From positions 1 through 36,165 of the forward strand of contig JAJXZK010000411.1 in the NCBI GenBank assembly GCA_021780095.1: a stretch of DNA of 36,165 nucleotides, in the 5' to 3' direction. This document shows positions 16,216 through 25,746 of the stretch, one piece after another. The first letter of the stretch is position 1, and every line of letters starts with the position of its first letter. The translations under genes were made by a program, and so were the position numbers. The notes under the pieces are model-generated. The model saw nothing but the letters and a program-made list of their open reading frames with translations, ran no database searches and was not told the DNA's origin. The stretch is from Acidobacteriota bacterium (GTDB lineage: Bacteria > Acidobacteriota > Terriglobia > Terriglobales > Acidobacteriaceae).

Positions 16216-17949
16216 TCAGCCGATATCGCCGTCCCAGTTTTCCAGGGTTTTCTTCAACTCAGCCATAAATTTCCCGGCATCGGCGCCATCAATAATGCGG
16301 TGATCGAATCCCAAGGTTAGCCGCATAATATGACGGACAGCGATGCTGTCGTTGCCGTCGGCATCGGTCACCACCGTTGGCTCCTTGAACAGGCCGCCGA
16401 CGCCCAGGATCGCTGTCTCCGGCTGGTTGATCACTGGAGTGCCAAATTGCTCTCCAAAGATGCCGGGGTTCGTGATGGTGAACGTACCTTCCGCGACCTC
16501 GTCGGGCTTGAGTTTTTTGCCACGGGCACGAGCCGCAAGATCGGCGATGGCACGAGCGATGCCAAGGAAACTGCGCTCTTCCGCATTCTTGATGACTGGC
16601 ACGATCAGACCCCAGTCGAGCGCGACCGCGACACCGATGTTGATATGTTTGTGGTAGCGAACCGCGTTTCCTTCCATCGAAGCATTCACGATCGGCATTT
16701 TGCGCAGGCAACTGACAACGGCGCTGGTGATAAACGGCATGTACGTCAGTTTGACGCCGTTGCGCTGTTCGTATTTTGACTTCTCCCGCTCGCGAATCTT
16801 GACGATTCGAGTCATGTCAATCTTGAACACGCTGTGGACGTGCGCGCTGGTCTGCTTCGATTCCACCATGCGCTGGGCGATGATCGAGCGCATCTTGCTG
16901 AGCGGAACCAAATCGCCGGGAATCGATATTTCTGTAGGGGCAGACGCCGCGATCAACGTTGCGACTGAGGCGGCAGGGGCTGCCTGCGAGGTTGCTGCTG
17001 AGCCCCCAGGGGCGTTTCCACGCTGCCCAACGTAGGCCAGAGCGTCGTCCTTGGTGATGCGTCCGCCAGCTCCGGTACCAGGAATCTGGGACAGGTCGAG
17101 ATTGTTCTCCTTCGCGATGCGTCGCACCAGCGGCGAGGAACGCTGCCGTTCTCCGGTTGTTGCTGCGGTTGTCGCCGCTGCGATCGGCTGAGCCGCGGGA
17201 GCAGGCGCAGGGGCGGTGCTGGGTTGCAAAGTTGGAGCTACCTTCTTTTCGGCATCTGGCGCCGGGGATACAGGTGCTCCAGCAGGGGCGCCTGCAGTAC
17301 CACCGATGACAGCGACGACAGTGTTGATCTCAACGGTACTGCCTTCGGGGACTTTAATGTCAGTCAGTACGCCGGCGGCAGGAGACGGAATTTCCGCGTC
17401 GACTTTGTCGGTAGAAATCTCGAACAAGGGTTCGTCCCGCGCGACGGTGTCACCAACTTTTTTCAGCCACTTGGTGACCGTTCCCTCAAAGATGGATTCG
17501 CCCATCTGCGGCATCACTACATCGGTACCGCCCGCGCTCTGCGCTGGTGCCGACGCATTCGCCGGCGTGGGCGCAGGCGCTGGCGCCCCTTTGGTCGATG
17601 CGGGAGCAGGGACCGGCTCGTTTGCTTTTTCGGGCGCGGTCGCAACCGCTTCCTGCTTGGCCTCTTTCTTCGCATCGACCGTCGTTGCGGAGTTCGATGC
17701 TGCAGCGTTTCCGTTTTCTGCAATCACAGCGACCACAGTGTTGATTTCAACCGTTGCGCCCTCTGCGATTTTGATTTCTGTTAAAACTCCGGCAGCAGGC
17801 GAGGGAATCTCCGCATCCACTTTGTCGGTCGAAATTTCGAACAAGGGCTCATCCCGTTGCACGGTATCGCCGGCCTTCTTCAGCCACTTCGTAATCGTCC
17901 CCTCGAAGATGGACTCGCCCATTTGCGGCATCACTATGTTGGTTGGCAT
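16216..17949 (-). CDS. 2-oxoacid dehydrogenase complex E2 (dihydrolipoamide acyltransferase), two lipoyl domains
   Basis: The core acyltransferase of a 2-oxoacid dehydrogenase complex, which passes acyl groups from E1 to CoA on a lipoyl arm. The 577 residues hold lipoyl domain 1 (about 1-77, lysine K43 in STDKVDAEI), a Pro/Ala linker, an almost identical lipoyl domain 2 (about 143-216, K182), a second linker, an E3-binding domain (LVRRIAKENNLDLSQIPGTG) and a catalytic domain ending with FDHRIIDGADAG (active-site His and Asp). The specificity (2-oxoglutarate, pyruvate or branched-chain) is not decidable from sequence. No E1 is in the window, but lipB and lpdA lie upstream on the same strand. 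The terminator at 16166-16193 follows. Confidence 0.93.
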   Translation of the reverse strand: MPTNIVMPQMGESIFEGTITKWLKKAGDTVQRDEPLFEISTDKVDAEIPSPAAGVLTEIKIAEGATVEINTVVAVIAENGNAAASNSATTVDAKKEAKQEAVATAPEKANEPVPAPASTKGAPAPAPTPANASAPAQSAGGTDVVMPQMGESIFEGTVTKWLKKVGDTVARDEPLFEISTDKVDAEIPSPAAGVLTDIKVPEGSTVEINTVVAVIGGTAGAPAGAPVSPAPDAEKKVAPTLQPSTAPAPAPAAQPIAAATTAATTGERQRSSPLVRRIAKENNLDLSQIPGTGAGGRITKDDALAYVGQRGNAPGGSAATSQAAPAASVATLIAASAPTEISIPGDLVPLSKMRSIIAQRMVESKQTSAHVHSVFKIDMTRIVKIREREKSKYEQRNGVKLTYMPFITSAVVSCLRKMPIVNASMEGNAVRYHKHINIGVAVALDWGLIVPVIKNAEERSFLGIARAIADLAARARGKKLKPDEVAEGTFTITNPGIFGEQFGTPVINQPETAILGVGGLFKEPTVVTDADGNDSIAVRHIMRLTLGFDHRIIDGADAGKFMAELKKTLENWDGDIG

Positions 17950-18241
17950 GGATTCCTTCCTGCTTTCAATTCGCTTTCAGTCTCGCTGGTTTCAAAACTT
18001 TCGTACGGCGTATGACTCCGATGTTGTGTGGGCGCGACTTGGTTTTCGGCGGCCGCTCTTGAATCTAAGGATGAACTGGGATGGAATGTCTGCTTTCCTT
18101 GTCGGCAGGGGACGATTATGCTGCCGAACTGCCCCAAAATCACCATTCTATATGACAAGATGCTGAACAGCGATTCGGCGGCTACCGGCAAGTGCGACTG
18201 TTTTGCGAGAAGATGCACGCCTGTTTTCGCCAGGCTGGACG

Positions 18242-18988
18242 TCAATTATTGTTCTGCTGCTCGCATGCTTCCGTCAGTGCCGCCACCGATTCTGTCCACA
18301 GGATATGCTTGCCAAAGACGCGGCCGAAATTCCGGCCGATGGCATGCACCGCCTGTTCCATCGTCGGTATGGCTGCAGAGCGCGCGTCGATCTCCTCCTC
18401 CAGGCTGGTGACGGCGCAGTCCGCGATTCCGCAGGGAACGATCAGACGAAAATCCCGCAGATCGGTGGTCACGTTCCAGGCAAATCCGTGGGAAGTGATG
18501 GCTTGAGAGATGTGGACGCCAATGGCAGCAATTTTCTTCTGCGGTACGCTGCCGCCAGGGAGCGTCCATACTCCGGTCTTACCCGCGATGCGCTCGGTCA
18601 AGACTCCATATTCCGCGCAGGTGCGAATCAGCACCTCTTCCAGCCAGCGCACGTACTCGACAGCACCCAGATGTAGACCCTTCTTGCCTGGAAATTCGCC
18701 ACGCAGGTCGAGAATCGGGTACCCGACGATTTGTCCCGGCCCGTGATAGGTCACGTCGCCGCCGCGATCGATCTCATGTACGCTGATTCCGCGCCGGGCA
18801 AGCTCCTCATCGCTCGAAAGGATGTTTGAGCGATGGGCATTTCGTCCCAGCGTCAACACCGACGGATGCTCCAGCAGAAGCAGCACGTCGCCGATCTGTT
18901 GCTGTTTACGCAGTGCTACCAGTCTCTGCTGAAGCTCAAGCGCTTCCGCATATCCCATGCGACCGAGATGGATGAGATGAAGCAGCAT
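18242..18988 (-). CDS. lipB: Octanoyl-[acyl-carrier-protein]-protein N-octanoyltransferase
   Basis: LipB transfers octanoate from acyl-carrier protein to the lipoyl-domain lysine, the first step of de novo lipoylation; LipA then inserts sulfur. About 248 residues. The motifs are RGGDVTYHGPGQIVGYP, the lysine segment KIAAIGVHIS and the catalytic cysteine in IVPCGIADCAVTSLEEE. The start at 18988 (MLLHLIHLG) fits the family; the upstream extension to 19141 lacks family similarity and shows no ribosome site. It sits between lpdA (112 bp upstream) and the E2 gene (292 bp downstream), so its likely clients are the two E2 lipoyl domains. No lipA is seen. Confidence 0.95.
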   Translation of the reverse strand: MLLHLIHLGRMGYAEALELQQRLVALRKQQQIGDVLLLLEHPSVLTLGRNAHRSNILSSDEELARRGISVHEIDRGGDVTYHGPGQIVGYPILDLRGEFPGKKGLHLGAVEYVRWLEEVLIRTCAEYGVLTERIAGKTGVWTLPGGSVPQKKIAAIGVHISQAITSHGFAWNVTTDLRDFRLIVPCGIADCAVTSLEEEIDARSAAIPTMEQAVHAIGRNFGRVFGKHILWTESVAALTEACEQQNNN

Positions 18989-19100
18989 CACAGAAGTTGA
19001 GCGAGTGTGTCGGGCAGTGCCCCCGGTTTGCGCAGCTAATCTGGAGTTATTTCCAACTCTGTGTGCCCCATCCTTTGCGCTTTCTGCGAAGGGATAGAGG

Positions 19101-20528
19101 TCAGGCGTTGATGGCCATATTTTCGACGCTGCCAAAAGCATCCAGCATTGCTTCGGCCAGGGTTGGATGCGCGTGGATGGTGAACATCATCTCCTCCACG
19201 GTCGCTTCCAGCTCCATCGCCGTAACGGCTTCGGCAATCAGCTCCGTCGCCTGCGGGCCGATGATGTGGACGCCGAGGATTTCGCCGTACTTTGCGTCTG
19301 CGATGATCTTCACAAAGCCCTCGTGTGAGTCGACGATCGATGCCTTGGAGTTGGCGGTAAATGGAAATTTGCCCACCTTCACCTGCAAACCTTTTTCTTT
19401 CGCTGCGGCTTCGGTGAGGCCGACGCTGCCAATTTGCGGCTCACAGTAGGTGCAGGCGGGGACGCGCTCGCGCCTCACTGGACGCGCATATTTCCCCGCG
19501 ATCTTTGCCGCGACGACCATGCCGCACATCGAGCCGACGTGCGCCAGTTGCGGCAGCCCGGCGACAATATCACCCACCGCGTAGACGCCCGGCTCCTGGG
19601 TCTGCATCCACTCATTCACCGTGATGAATCCACGATCCGGTTTGATTTTTGTTTTTTCCAGGCCGACATCGCCGGTGCGTGGCGCGCGGCCTACGGCCAC
19701 CAGCACCTTGTCGACCTCCTTCACCATTTGCTTGCCGTCGGAAGCGGTAATCGTGACCTTCACACCAGCTTTGGTTTTCTCCAGCTTCTCGAACTTGGCG
19801 CTGACAAAGGATTCAATCCCGCGCTTGCGGAAGACCCGCGCCAGCTCCTTGCTGACATCTTCATCCTCATTCGGCACCAGCCGCGGCAGAGCCTCCACGA
19901 TGGTGATTTCCGTGCCAAAACTCTTGAAAATCGATCCGAACTCCACCCCGACGGCACCTGAGCCGATCACCACCATGGACTTGGGAATTTCTTTCAGCGA
20001 CAGAATCTCCATGTTGGTCAGCACGGTGGAGTCTGCCTGCAAGCCGGGAAGCATCTTGGCGTCTGAACCGGTCGCCACGATCACATTTTTCGCCTGGATA
20101 GAAGTCCGTTCGCCGTTTGTGCCCGCAGCCTGCACCTCGACCGAGTGAATGCCGTCTTTCGCCGGCCCGGTCAGCCGTCCGTGCCCGGCGAATACGGTGA
20201 CCTTGTTTTTCTTCATCAGGAAGACCAGGCCCTTGGCATGTTTGTCGATGATGCCCTGCTTGCGCTTTTGAATCGTGTCCCAGTTCAGTTTGCCCTCACC
20301 CAGACCTTCGATACCGTACTCCACCGCATGTTTCAGGTGGTCATAGACTTCTGCATTGAACAGCAAGGACTTGGTGGGGACGCAGCCCCAGTGCAGGCAG
20401 GTTCCGCCCAGCTTACTTTCTTTTTCAATCAGCGCGACTTTCAGGCCATACTGGCCGGCGCGAATGGCAGCCGTGTAACCGGCGGGGCCGCCGCCGATGA
20501 TGGCGACGTCATAAATTGTTTCAGCCAA
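19101..20528 (-). CDS. lpdA: Dihydrolipoyl dehydrogenase (E3)
   Basis: A flavoenzyme that reoxidises dihydrolipoamide on E2 with NAD+. The 475 residues start with IYDVAIIGGGPAG (FAD site). The redox disulfide is C44/C49 in GGTCLHWGCVPTKS, the NAD motif is VVIGSGAVGVEFG, and the C-terminal active-site His/Glu region is TIHAHPTLAEA. The start is a TTG at 20528, chosen because GGAG lies 7 nt upstream and it begins the conserved domain; the frame reaches 20609 without family similarity. It heads the lpdA-lipB-E2 group on the minus strand. Identification is firm. Confidence 0.96.
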   Translation of the reverse strand: MAETIYDVAIIGGGPAGYTAAIRAGQYGLKVALIEKESKLGGTCLHWGCVPTKSLLFNAEVYDHLKHAVEYGIEGLGEGKLNWDTIQKRKQGIIDKHAKGLVFLMKKNKVTVFAGHGRLTGPAKDGIHSVEVQAAGTNGERTSIQAKNVIVATGSDAKMLPGLQADSTVLTNMEILSLKEIPKSMVVIGSGAVGVEFGSIFKSFGTEITIVEALPRLVPNEDEDVSKELARVFRKRGIESFVSAKFEKLEKTKAGVKVTITASDGKQMVKEVDKVLVAVGRAPRTGDVGLEKTKIKPDRGFITVNEWMQTQEPGVYAVGDIVAGLPQLAHVGSMCGMVVAAKIAGKYARPVRRERVPACTYCEPQIGSVGLTEAAAKEKGLQVKVGKFPFTANSKASIVDSHEGFVKIIADAKYGEILGVHIIGPQATELIAEAVTAMELEATVEEMMFTIHAHPTLAEAMLDAFGSVENMAINA

Positions 20529-20792
20529 GGAAATGCTCCGTTCTGTTGGAAAGTTGGCGTTATTGGTCTCCGCGGCGACCGACGATGCGTGTTCGAACCA
20601 AACAGTCAATTTTACGGGATGAGGAGGGATGGAGGCGAATTATGGAGAGGAGAGCAGAAAGATGCGGGCGCGCAATGCTTCGCGTTTGCGAGGCCACTTG
20701 CTGCTCACGAGCTTACGCTGCACCCTTGAGGCACCAGCCCACGCTTAGTCATGGGGATGATGGCGTTGCGCAGGTGCAGGCGCTGATTTTTG

Positions 20793-22895
20793 TCAGCGGC
20801 TCATGACTTCGAACCATGCCGGAAGCTCCGGCCGCGGGTTGTTGCCGTTCAGCAGCCATTCCTCGGCTGACGTCTGAGAGAATCCATTCGTCGCAAACAG
20901 TTCCGCGGCGGGCGAGTTGCGGTCCGTGGGCACAAACTTGCCGACAAAGCTATTCGCGTCTGGTTCGGCATCCATAACCAGGCGTAGCATTAGGCGTTCC
21001 AGTTCAAATCCCATGGCTCGGCAACTCATAATGAACGAGTCGAAAATGGCGCGATCACCCTCCCGCCGGATTATGGCCACGACCACCAGACCAAGATGCC
21101 CGAAGCGATCTTCCATGTCGGCGGCATACACGTGATGCATTGAACTTTGGAGAAACTCCTGCAACTGGGTGCGGGAATAGCGAATGGTCGTGGTGTTGAA
21201 TTGGTTGGTGCGCTGGACCAGTTCGCTGACACGATCCAAATCCGCAGCTTTTGCTCGTCCGAATCGAACGCGCAGAGCCAGGCTTGCCATCATGGCGGCG
21301 TAATCCATTGGCTTGGCGATCGATTCACGACGCTGTGCCTGCTCGCGGTACATGGCGGTCCGCGCCAGCGATTCCGCCGTCTGGCGGGTGTTCGGGAAAG
21401 CCAACATCATTTCCAACGCGCGCCAGGTGAACGGGTCGAGTGCATCGAGCGTACGCACTGTCGGCAATTGTTGCGAGACCAGGTCGCGCTCAACGGGGTT
21501 GTCATCGATAAAGACGAAGGAGTCGAGTCCGAGATCCAATAGCTGCGCCGTTTTTTCAATGGACGCTGCTTTCATCTCCCAGTTAATGTGCAGCAACGCG
21601 AAGTCGTCCGGCTGCAAATGCATTTCTTTCCAGCGAATGCTGCCTGGATCGTTTTTACTGACAGCCACGAGAACGATGCCGCTTTCTTGAAGCCGCTTCA
21701 GCAGTTTCTGGCGATCGAGATGGTGCTCGACTTCGCCCTCGGCCATCACACCAAGCCACAATGTGTGATCGAAGTCGAGCAGCAGCACCTTGGTCTTGCG
21801 CAACAGGCGATAGGCGAGCAGTTTTTCGATGTACGCGTCGACGAGAAACTCGCCGAAATTCTGCGTGTGAAAGAACGCGTCACCGGCGATGCTATCGGGG
21901 ACTACGCTGCGCGAGCTAGAACGCAATCCGTGCTGTTGTGCGACCGCGTATTCATCGATCAACAGGCAGTTTGCGGTGTTTGTCACCAGATCCTCAATCG
22001 CTCTGTTGAGCTTACCGACGAGGCGTTTACGCGCCGGAGAGATGGGGCTTAGGAAGGGCAAGCGTTTGCGATAGCGCGTGAGTGGCAGGCCGGAGACATT
22101 ATGGATGAGAAAAGGAATCTCGGTGTGCTCGCGAACAGTGTTCACGAACTGTCGAATCTGTGCCATCAACTGGACAACCTGCTCATCGATCTGGGTCGCG
22201 TTCAGGCGCTCAGCATCCCGGAGGAGCGCGGGATACATGGGCAACCCTTCATAGGACAGGAAGCTGAAGGCGGCGATGTCGGCATCGTTCTTCTGGATCG
22301 CATCGATCACATTGTCGGTGGAAACGCCTGTGCCCATGCGCGAACTGAAGTAGAAAGCGCGCATATCCAGCGAAACTCCAGCCTCGGCGCACTTTTCGGG
22401 TAGAAATACGCGCATCTCTGTCATCAGGCAATCGCCGAAAGTCAGAAGCGTCAGTGGCTTACCGGGTGGGGGAACGAGCAGTGGCGCATGTACCCTCCGT
22501 AGCAACGTACGAGCGTGTTCCCGCTGGGAGGGAAGGTATGCGAGCACCGCATCCTCCAAGCCCGGCAAAATCTCCTCGAAATAGCGAACGCGAACCTGTG
22601 GTGCGGCGCGATGCAGCGAGTAGCGAAGCAATTCGTCCCGGTAGACGCTCCGCATCCGACGGTCTCCCGTGGTAAAGTACCGGGCGAGCAATCGCACAAG
22701 CGGCGCAACGTAGGGCTTCTTGAGCGAATCGTTCCCCTCCTTCTGCACTCCGGCGATTTGATACGCGGCCAGACGTGACGGATCAAATAACACCCGGAAC
22801 CAGGCATCCACGAGTTCAGCTTCGTTTTTTGAAAGAACGCTGAAGAGGGCTTGCTCTACTGTGAGTGCCGAAGCAGTCTGCTTTTCGTTGTTCAA
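20793..22895 (-). CDS. FkbH-like HAD-superfamily protein, orphan
   Basis: A 700-residue protein of the FkbH family. The N-terminal part (about 145-345) looks SGNH-like, with TFGDCLMTEM and late QNFGEFLVDAY. The HAD domain follows: motif I DFDHTLW (D374/D376), VSKNDPGS at about 412 and FIDDNPVERD at about 463. A GNAT-like C-terminal region contains VSELVQRTNQFN and ends with PELPAWFEV. FkbH proteins activate glyceryl units from 1,3-bisphosphoglycerate in polyketide pathways. Here there is no acyl-carrier protein, ketosynthase or other biosynthetic gene nearby, so the substrate and carrier are unknown. The start is TTG at 22895; an AGG lies about 7 nt upstream. Confidence 0.8.
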   Translation of the reverse strand: MNNEKQTASALTVEQALFSVLSKNEAELVDAWFRVLFDPSRLAAYQIAGVQKEGNDSLKKPYVAPLVRLLARYFTTGDRRMRSVYRDELLRYSLHRAAPQVRVRYFEEILPGLEDAVLAYLPSQREHARTLLRRVHAPLLVPPPGKPLTLLTFGDCLMTEMRVFLPEKCAEAGVSLDMRAFYFSSRMGTGVSTDNVIDAIQKNDADIAAFSFLSYEGLPMYPALLRDAERLNATQIDEQVVQLMAQIRQFVNTVREHTEIPFLIHNVSGLPLTRYRKRLPFLSPISPARKRLVGKLNRAIEDLVTNTANCLLIDEYAVAQQHGLRSSSRSVVPDSIAGDAFFHTQNFGEFLVDAYIEKLLAYRLLRKTKVLLLDFDHTLWLGVMAEGEVEHHLDRQKLLKRLQESGIVLVAVSKNDPGSIRWKEMHLQPDDFALLHINWEMKAASIEKTAQLLDLGLDSFVFIDDNPVERDLVSQQLPTVRTLDALDPFTWRALEMMLAFPNTRQTAESLARTAMYREQAQRRESIAKPMDYAAMMASLALRVRFGRAKAADLDRVSELVQRTNQFNTTTIRYSRTQLQEFLQSSMHHVYAADMEDRFGHLGLVVVAIIRREGDRAIFDSFIMSCRAMGFELERLMLRLVMDAEPDANSFVGKFVPTDRNSPAAELFATNGFSQTSAEEWLLNGNNPRPELPAWFEVMSR

Positions 22896-23077
22896 AGCGG
22901 TACCTGTGCGCTGAGTCTTGCGGCCTGCGGATGAACCAAGCTGCTTTCAAAGAAAGCAACGAATCCAGAAAGTGCAGCAAGTTCGGTCCGGAGCCTCCAT
23001 CCAGTCTAGCGTGTGAACCGAAGCCAAAAACGCACCCTCCCTGCTACGGCGTGGCCGCAATATTGCCAAGCATCAGC

Positions 23078-24379
23078 TTACGCCGCGATCGGATGTCGAA
23101 CGATGGAGCCTTTGAAACCGTAGAAGCAGATGTAGACGTAGCAGAGCGCGGGGAGGAAGAACGCATGATGGATGCCGATATGATCAGCCACAAAGCCCTG
23201 AAGCAGTGGGATGAGCGCTGCGCCTAGCACTCCCATTACTAGCAGGCTCGATCCAAGATTCGTCAGCGGCCCCAACCCGGCGAGCCCCAGTGCAAAGATA
23301 TTCGGCCACATGATGGAGTTGAAGAGGCCGACAAGGATGATGGTCCACATGGCAATGTGGCCAAAAGTCAACATCGATGTTAGTACCAGGCAGCAGGCGG
23401 CGATGGCGGCCGCTCCGAGCACCGGACCGGCGCGCAGTTTCTGCGTGATGCCAGCACCACAGAAACGCCCAACCATGGCGCCGCCCCAGTAGAAGGCGAC
23501 ATACAGGGCAGCAGCCTTCTGCGGCATGTTCCCGATGTCCGGCTGGTTCAAATAGTTGATGAGGAAACTTCCAATCGACACTTCTGCGCCTACGTAGACA
23601 AAGATCGCGATGATCCCCAACACCAGGTGGCGCTGCCTCCAGATGCTGGGCGCAGGCGTCGTCGCCTCGCTGGCATTCTGCTCGTGAGTGCGAATCGCCG
23701 GCAGTTTGTAGAGTGCCATCGCGATCGCAAATGAGACGAGAATGATGGCGATCAGCGTGTAGGGAAGCTTTACCACAGAAGCTTCGGCTACGCGGTAGGC
23801 GTGCAGCGCGGCGGGCGTAAGGAGTTTCAATTGATTGGCAGCAAGGGGGACCGTGGCGAGAATGAACAGGCTGCCGACGTAGGGGGCGACGGTGGTCCCG
23901 AGCGAGTTGAAGGCCTGCGCCAGATTCAATCGGCTGGAGGCAGTCTCAGGACGTCCGAGAACGATCACATATGGATTGGCGGCGACTTGCAGCAGCGTCA
24001 TTCCTGCGGCCACAATTCCAAGTGCCACCAGAAACAGCGGAAAGGATGGAGCCATCGCCGCTGGAAGAAAGCACAGCGCGCCGACCGCCATGACCAGCAG
24101 GCCCGCCACCATCGTCCACTTATAGTCGATCCAGTCAATCACTTTGCCGGAGGGGAGAGCGAAGATGAAATAGCCAGTGAAGAAGAATGTCTGCACCAAC
24201 ATGACCTCGGCATAATTCAGCGTGAACAGGTGCTTGAGGTGAGGGATCAGGATGTCGTTCAGGCAGGTGATGAAGCCCCATAGGAAAAACAGCGTAATCA
24301 CCATGGGCAATGCAGTATGGCTGGCCGGTGCGGACTCGACCACGAGCTGGTTTGTGCCTTCTGCGCTCGCAATTCCCAT
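23078..24379 (-). CDS. FucP/GluP-type sugar:H+ symporter (MFS)
   Basis: A 433-residue, 12-helix major facilitator protein. The first helix region (ITLFFLWGFITCLNDILIPHLK) and the ALPSGKVIDWIDYK loop match the FucP/GluP (L-fucose, glucose/galactose) branch, as does GMTLLQVAANPYVIVLG. It would import a hexose or deoxyhexose with protons across the inner membrane; the sugar cannot be read from sequence. The start at 24379 has GGAGG about 12 nt upstream. Beyond its 5' end on the opposite strand lie the remains of a GH10 xylanase gene, so this spot may once have been a polysaccharide-use locus. The stop codon lies next to a hairpin (23047-23085) without a U-tract. Confidence 0.85.
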   Translation of the reverse strand: MGIASAEGTNQLVVESAPASHTALPMVITLFFLWGFITCLNDILIPHLKHLFTLNYAEVMLVQTFFFTGYFIFALPSGKVIDWIDYKWTMVAGLLVMAVGALCFLPAAMAPSFPLFLVALGIVAAGMTLLQVAANPYVIVLGRPETASSRLNLAQAFNSLGTTVAPYVGSLFILATVPLAANQLKLLTPAALHAYRVAEASVVKLPYTLIAIILVSFAIAMALYKLPAIRTHEQNASEATTPAPSIWRQRHLVLGIIAIFVYVGAEVSIGSFLINYLNQPDIGNMPQKAAALYVAFYWGGAMVGRFCGAGITQKLRAGPVLGAAAIAACCLVLTSMLTFGHIAMWTIILVGLFNSIMWPNIFALGLAGLGPLTNLGSSLLVMGVLGAALIPLLQGFVADHIGIHHAFFLPALCYVYICFYGFKGSIVRHPIAA

Positions 24380-24489
24380 TATTATGCGATGCCTCCGCGG
24401 TGGATCGGCGTGTCTGGTCGAATGCCTCTCTTAAGGTATCCGCAAACGACAGCGCAGCGCAAAAGCCTGGGACTGCAATCATCCGTGAA

Positions 24490-24990
24490 TTAACGGCGAG
24501 GCGATCGCGGGCATAATTTGATTTGGCCCGAAAAATTGCCCAAGTGGTTTCCCGGACCAATTACGAAATATCCGGCTTAGGAAAAGAAGCGCGACGCCCT
24601 TCTGGGGAGGTTGCGCCGCATGAAGGCGACGGGAGTGCCCATCGATGCGGTGGGAGTGCCAAGCCACTTGAAGGCGGATCTGCCGGCTCCGGTAAAAGAG
24701 TTGCAGAACTCTGTTCACGCAATGGCGAAGATGAATCTCCAGGGTGTTTGTGACGGAGATGGACGTGGCGGATCGCAAGTTCCCGGCACGGTTCACGAGC
24801 GTGATGCCGTTGTGGCGAAAGTCTATCTCGACACCTTACGATGATGTTGCGGGAGCCTGATGTAAAGGCAGTCCTGACCTGGCCATCACCCATCGAAAAA
24901 CCTGGCTGAATGGAAAAAAGGAAGACACACGCTCCGACAGAGAACCGCCGCGGCCGTTCGACCGAAACCGCAGCTGCCAGCAGCTTTTTA
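24490..24990 (+). pseudogene. Decayed GH10 endo-1,4-beta-xylanase, C-terminal remnant
   Basis: Pieces of a glycoside hydrolase family 10 protein appear in correct order but in shifting frames. FDLARKIAQ...TNYEISGLGKEA occupies about 24517-24592. LRRMKATGVPIDAVGVPSHL continues to about 24743. VFVTEMDVADRKFPA holds the family nucleophile motif (T-E-M-D, usually T-E-L-D) at 24744-24788. ERDAVVAKVYLDTL begins at 24797, LREPDVKAVLTW at 24847, and ITHRKTWLNG...EPPRPFDRN at 24885 to about 24970. At least five frame changes and the missing N-terminal half mean it cannot make an enzyme. This accounts for most of the 675-bp gap between the FucP-type and lipoprotein genes. GH10 enzymes cleave xylan backbones; activity is lost here. 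Confidence 0.8.
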
Positions 24991-25054
24991 TGCGGAGCGG
25001 GATGCGATCAACAGTGGCGCAGCGAATCTCGCCTCGGGTTAGCGGACGTAATCG

Positions 25055-25648
25055 TTACTGCGATACCTGCCACTGGTTTCCATTCATCACCAGCGTCGCC
25101 TGCGCCGGCTGACTCCCAGCGAGCGCGGCGCTTAACTGGGGAAAGGCTGTCTGCATCTCCTGCGATTTTGCCCAGTCCGCTACACCTGAAAGTTGAAAGT
25201 GATAGTTCACTTGCGCGGTCTTCGAGCCGGAGGAATTCACCGAGGAAGTGAAGTTGTCGATGGAGGTGACCTCACGATGTCCGTAGCAGAAATTTCCGTA
25301 GCCGGGCTGCGTCGGGTCCTGGGTCCACGTGGAGCGGCCCTTGGCGGACACGTCGTAGTTGTTCACCTGCTTCGATCCGATCAGAAACTGCTTTTTCTCT
25401 GCGGTGGTTCGAGTGAGCAGACCGGCATCGGTCAACGCATCATAGCCTTGGGTCTTGGCGTCGTCTGAGGTGGCGGCCTGCACAGGAAATTTCTTTGCAT
25501 CCGACCACAGGCAAGCGGGATGCGCCTGATAGTAGTTGTCGATCGTGGTCTTGAAGTTGGCTTTCGTGGTGTCCGTTTTATTGCAGCCAGCCGCGAGCAG
25601 AATTACGCCACACACCACGGCGGTAAAGATTTTCTTTTGTTCGATCAT
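25055..25648 (-). CDS. Hypothetical lipoprotein
   Basis: A 197-residue protein with a lipoprotein signal. The hydrophobic stretch ends in LLAAGC, with the lipobox cysteine at residue 22, so it is predicted to be lipid-anchored on the periplasmic side. The mature part has a helical segment (FKTTIDNYYQAHPACLW), a middle with GYDALTDAGLL and a C-terminal beta-rich part ending in LVMNGNQWQVSQ. No family is recognised with confidence. The start at 25648 is chosen because it opens the lipoprotein signal; the frame runs to 25738 without signal character. A terminator-like hairpin at 25747-25773 separates it from the M28 gene. Confidence 0.6.
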   Translation of the reverse strand: MIEQKKIFTAVVCGVILLAAGCNKTDTTKANFKTTIDNYYQAHPACLWSDAKKFPVQAATSDDAKTQGYDALTDAGLLTRTTAEKKQFLIGSKQVNNYDVSAKGRSTWTQDPTQPGYGNFCYGHREVTSIDNFTSSVNSSGSKTAQVNYHFQLSGVADWAKSQEMQTAFPQLSAALAGSQPAQATLVMNGNQWQVSQ

Positions 25649-25746
25649 GAGAGTTGCCCTTTCCATACCGCTTGGATGCAGAATGACCATCGGGCAAGCC
25701 AGGCATCGCGCGAACTGCAAAGATAGAGTCAACTCCAATAATAGAA

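Noticed and set aside
20781..20798. Hairpin CGCTGA-TTTTTG-TCAGCG at the FkbH-like stop
   Set aside because: No U-tract after the stem in the direction of transcription, so not called a terminator.
23047..23085. CGGCGT-ACGCCG stem enclosing the palindrome GCAATATTGC after the FucP-type gene
   Set aside because: Possible 3'-end structure or operator, but no U-tract and no known binding site matches.
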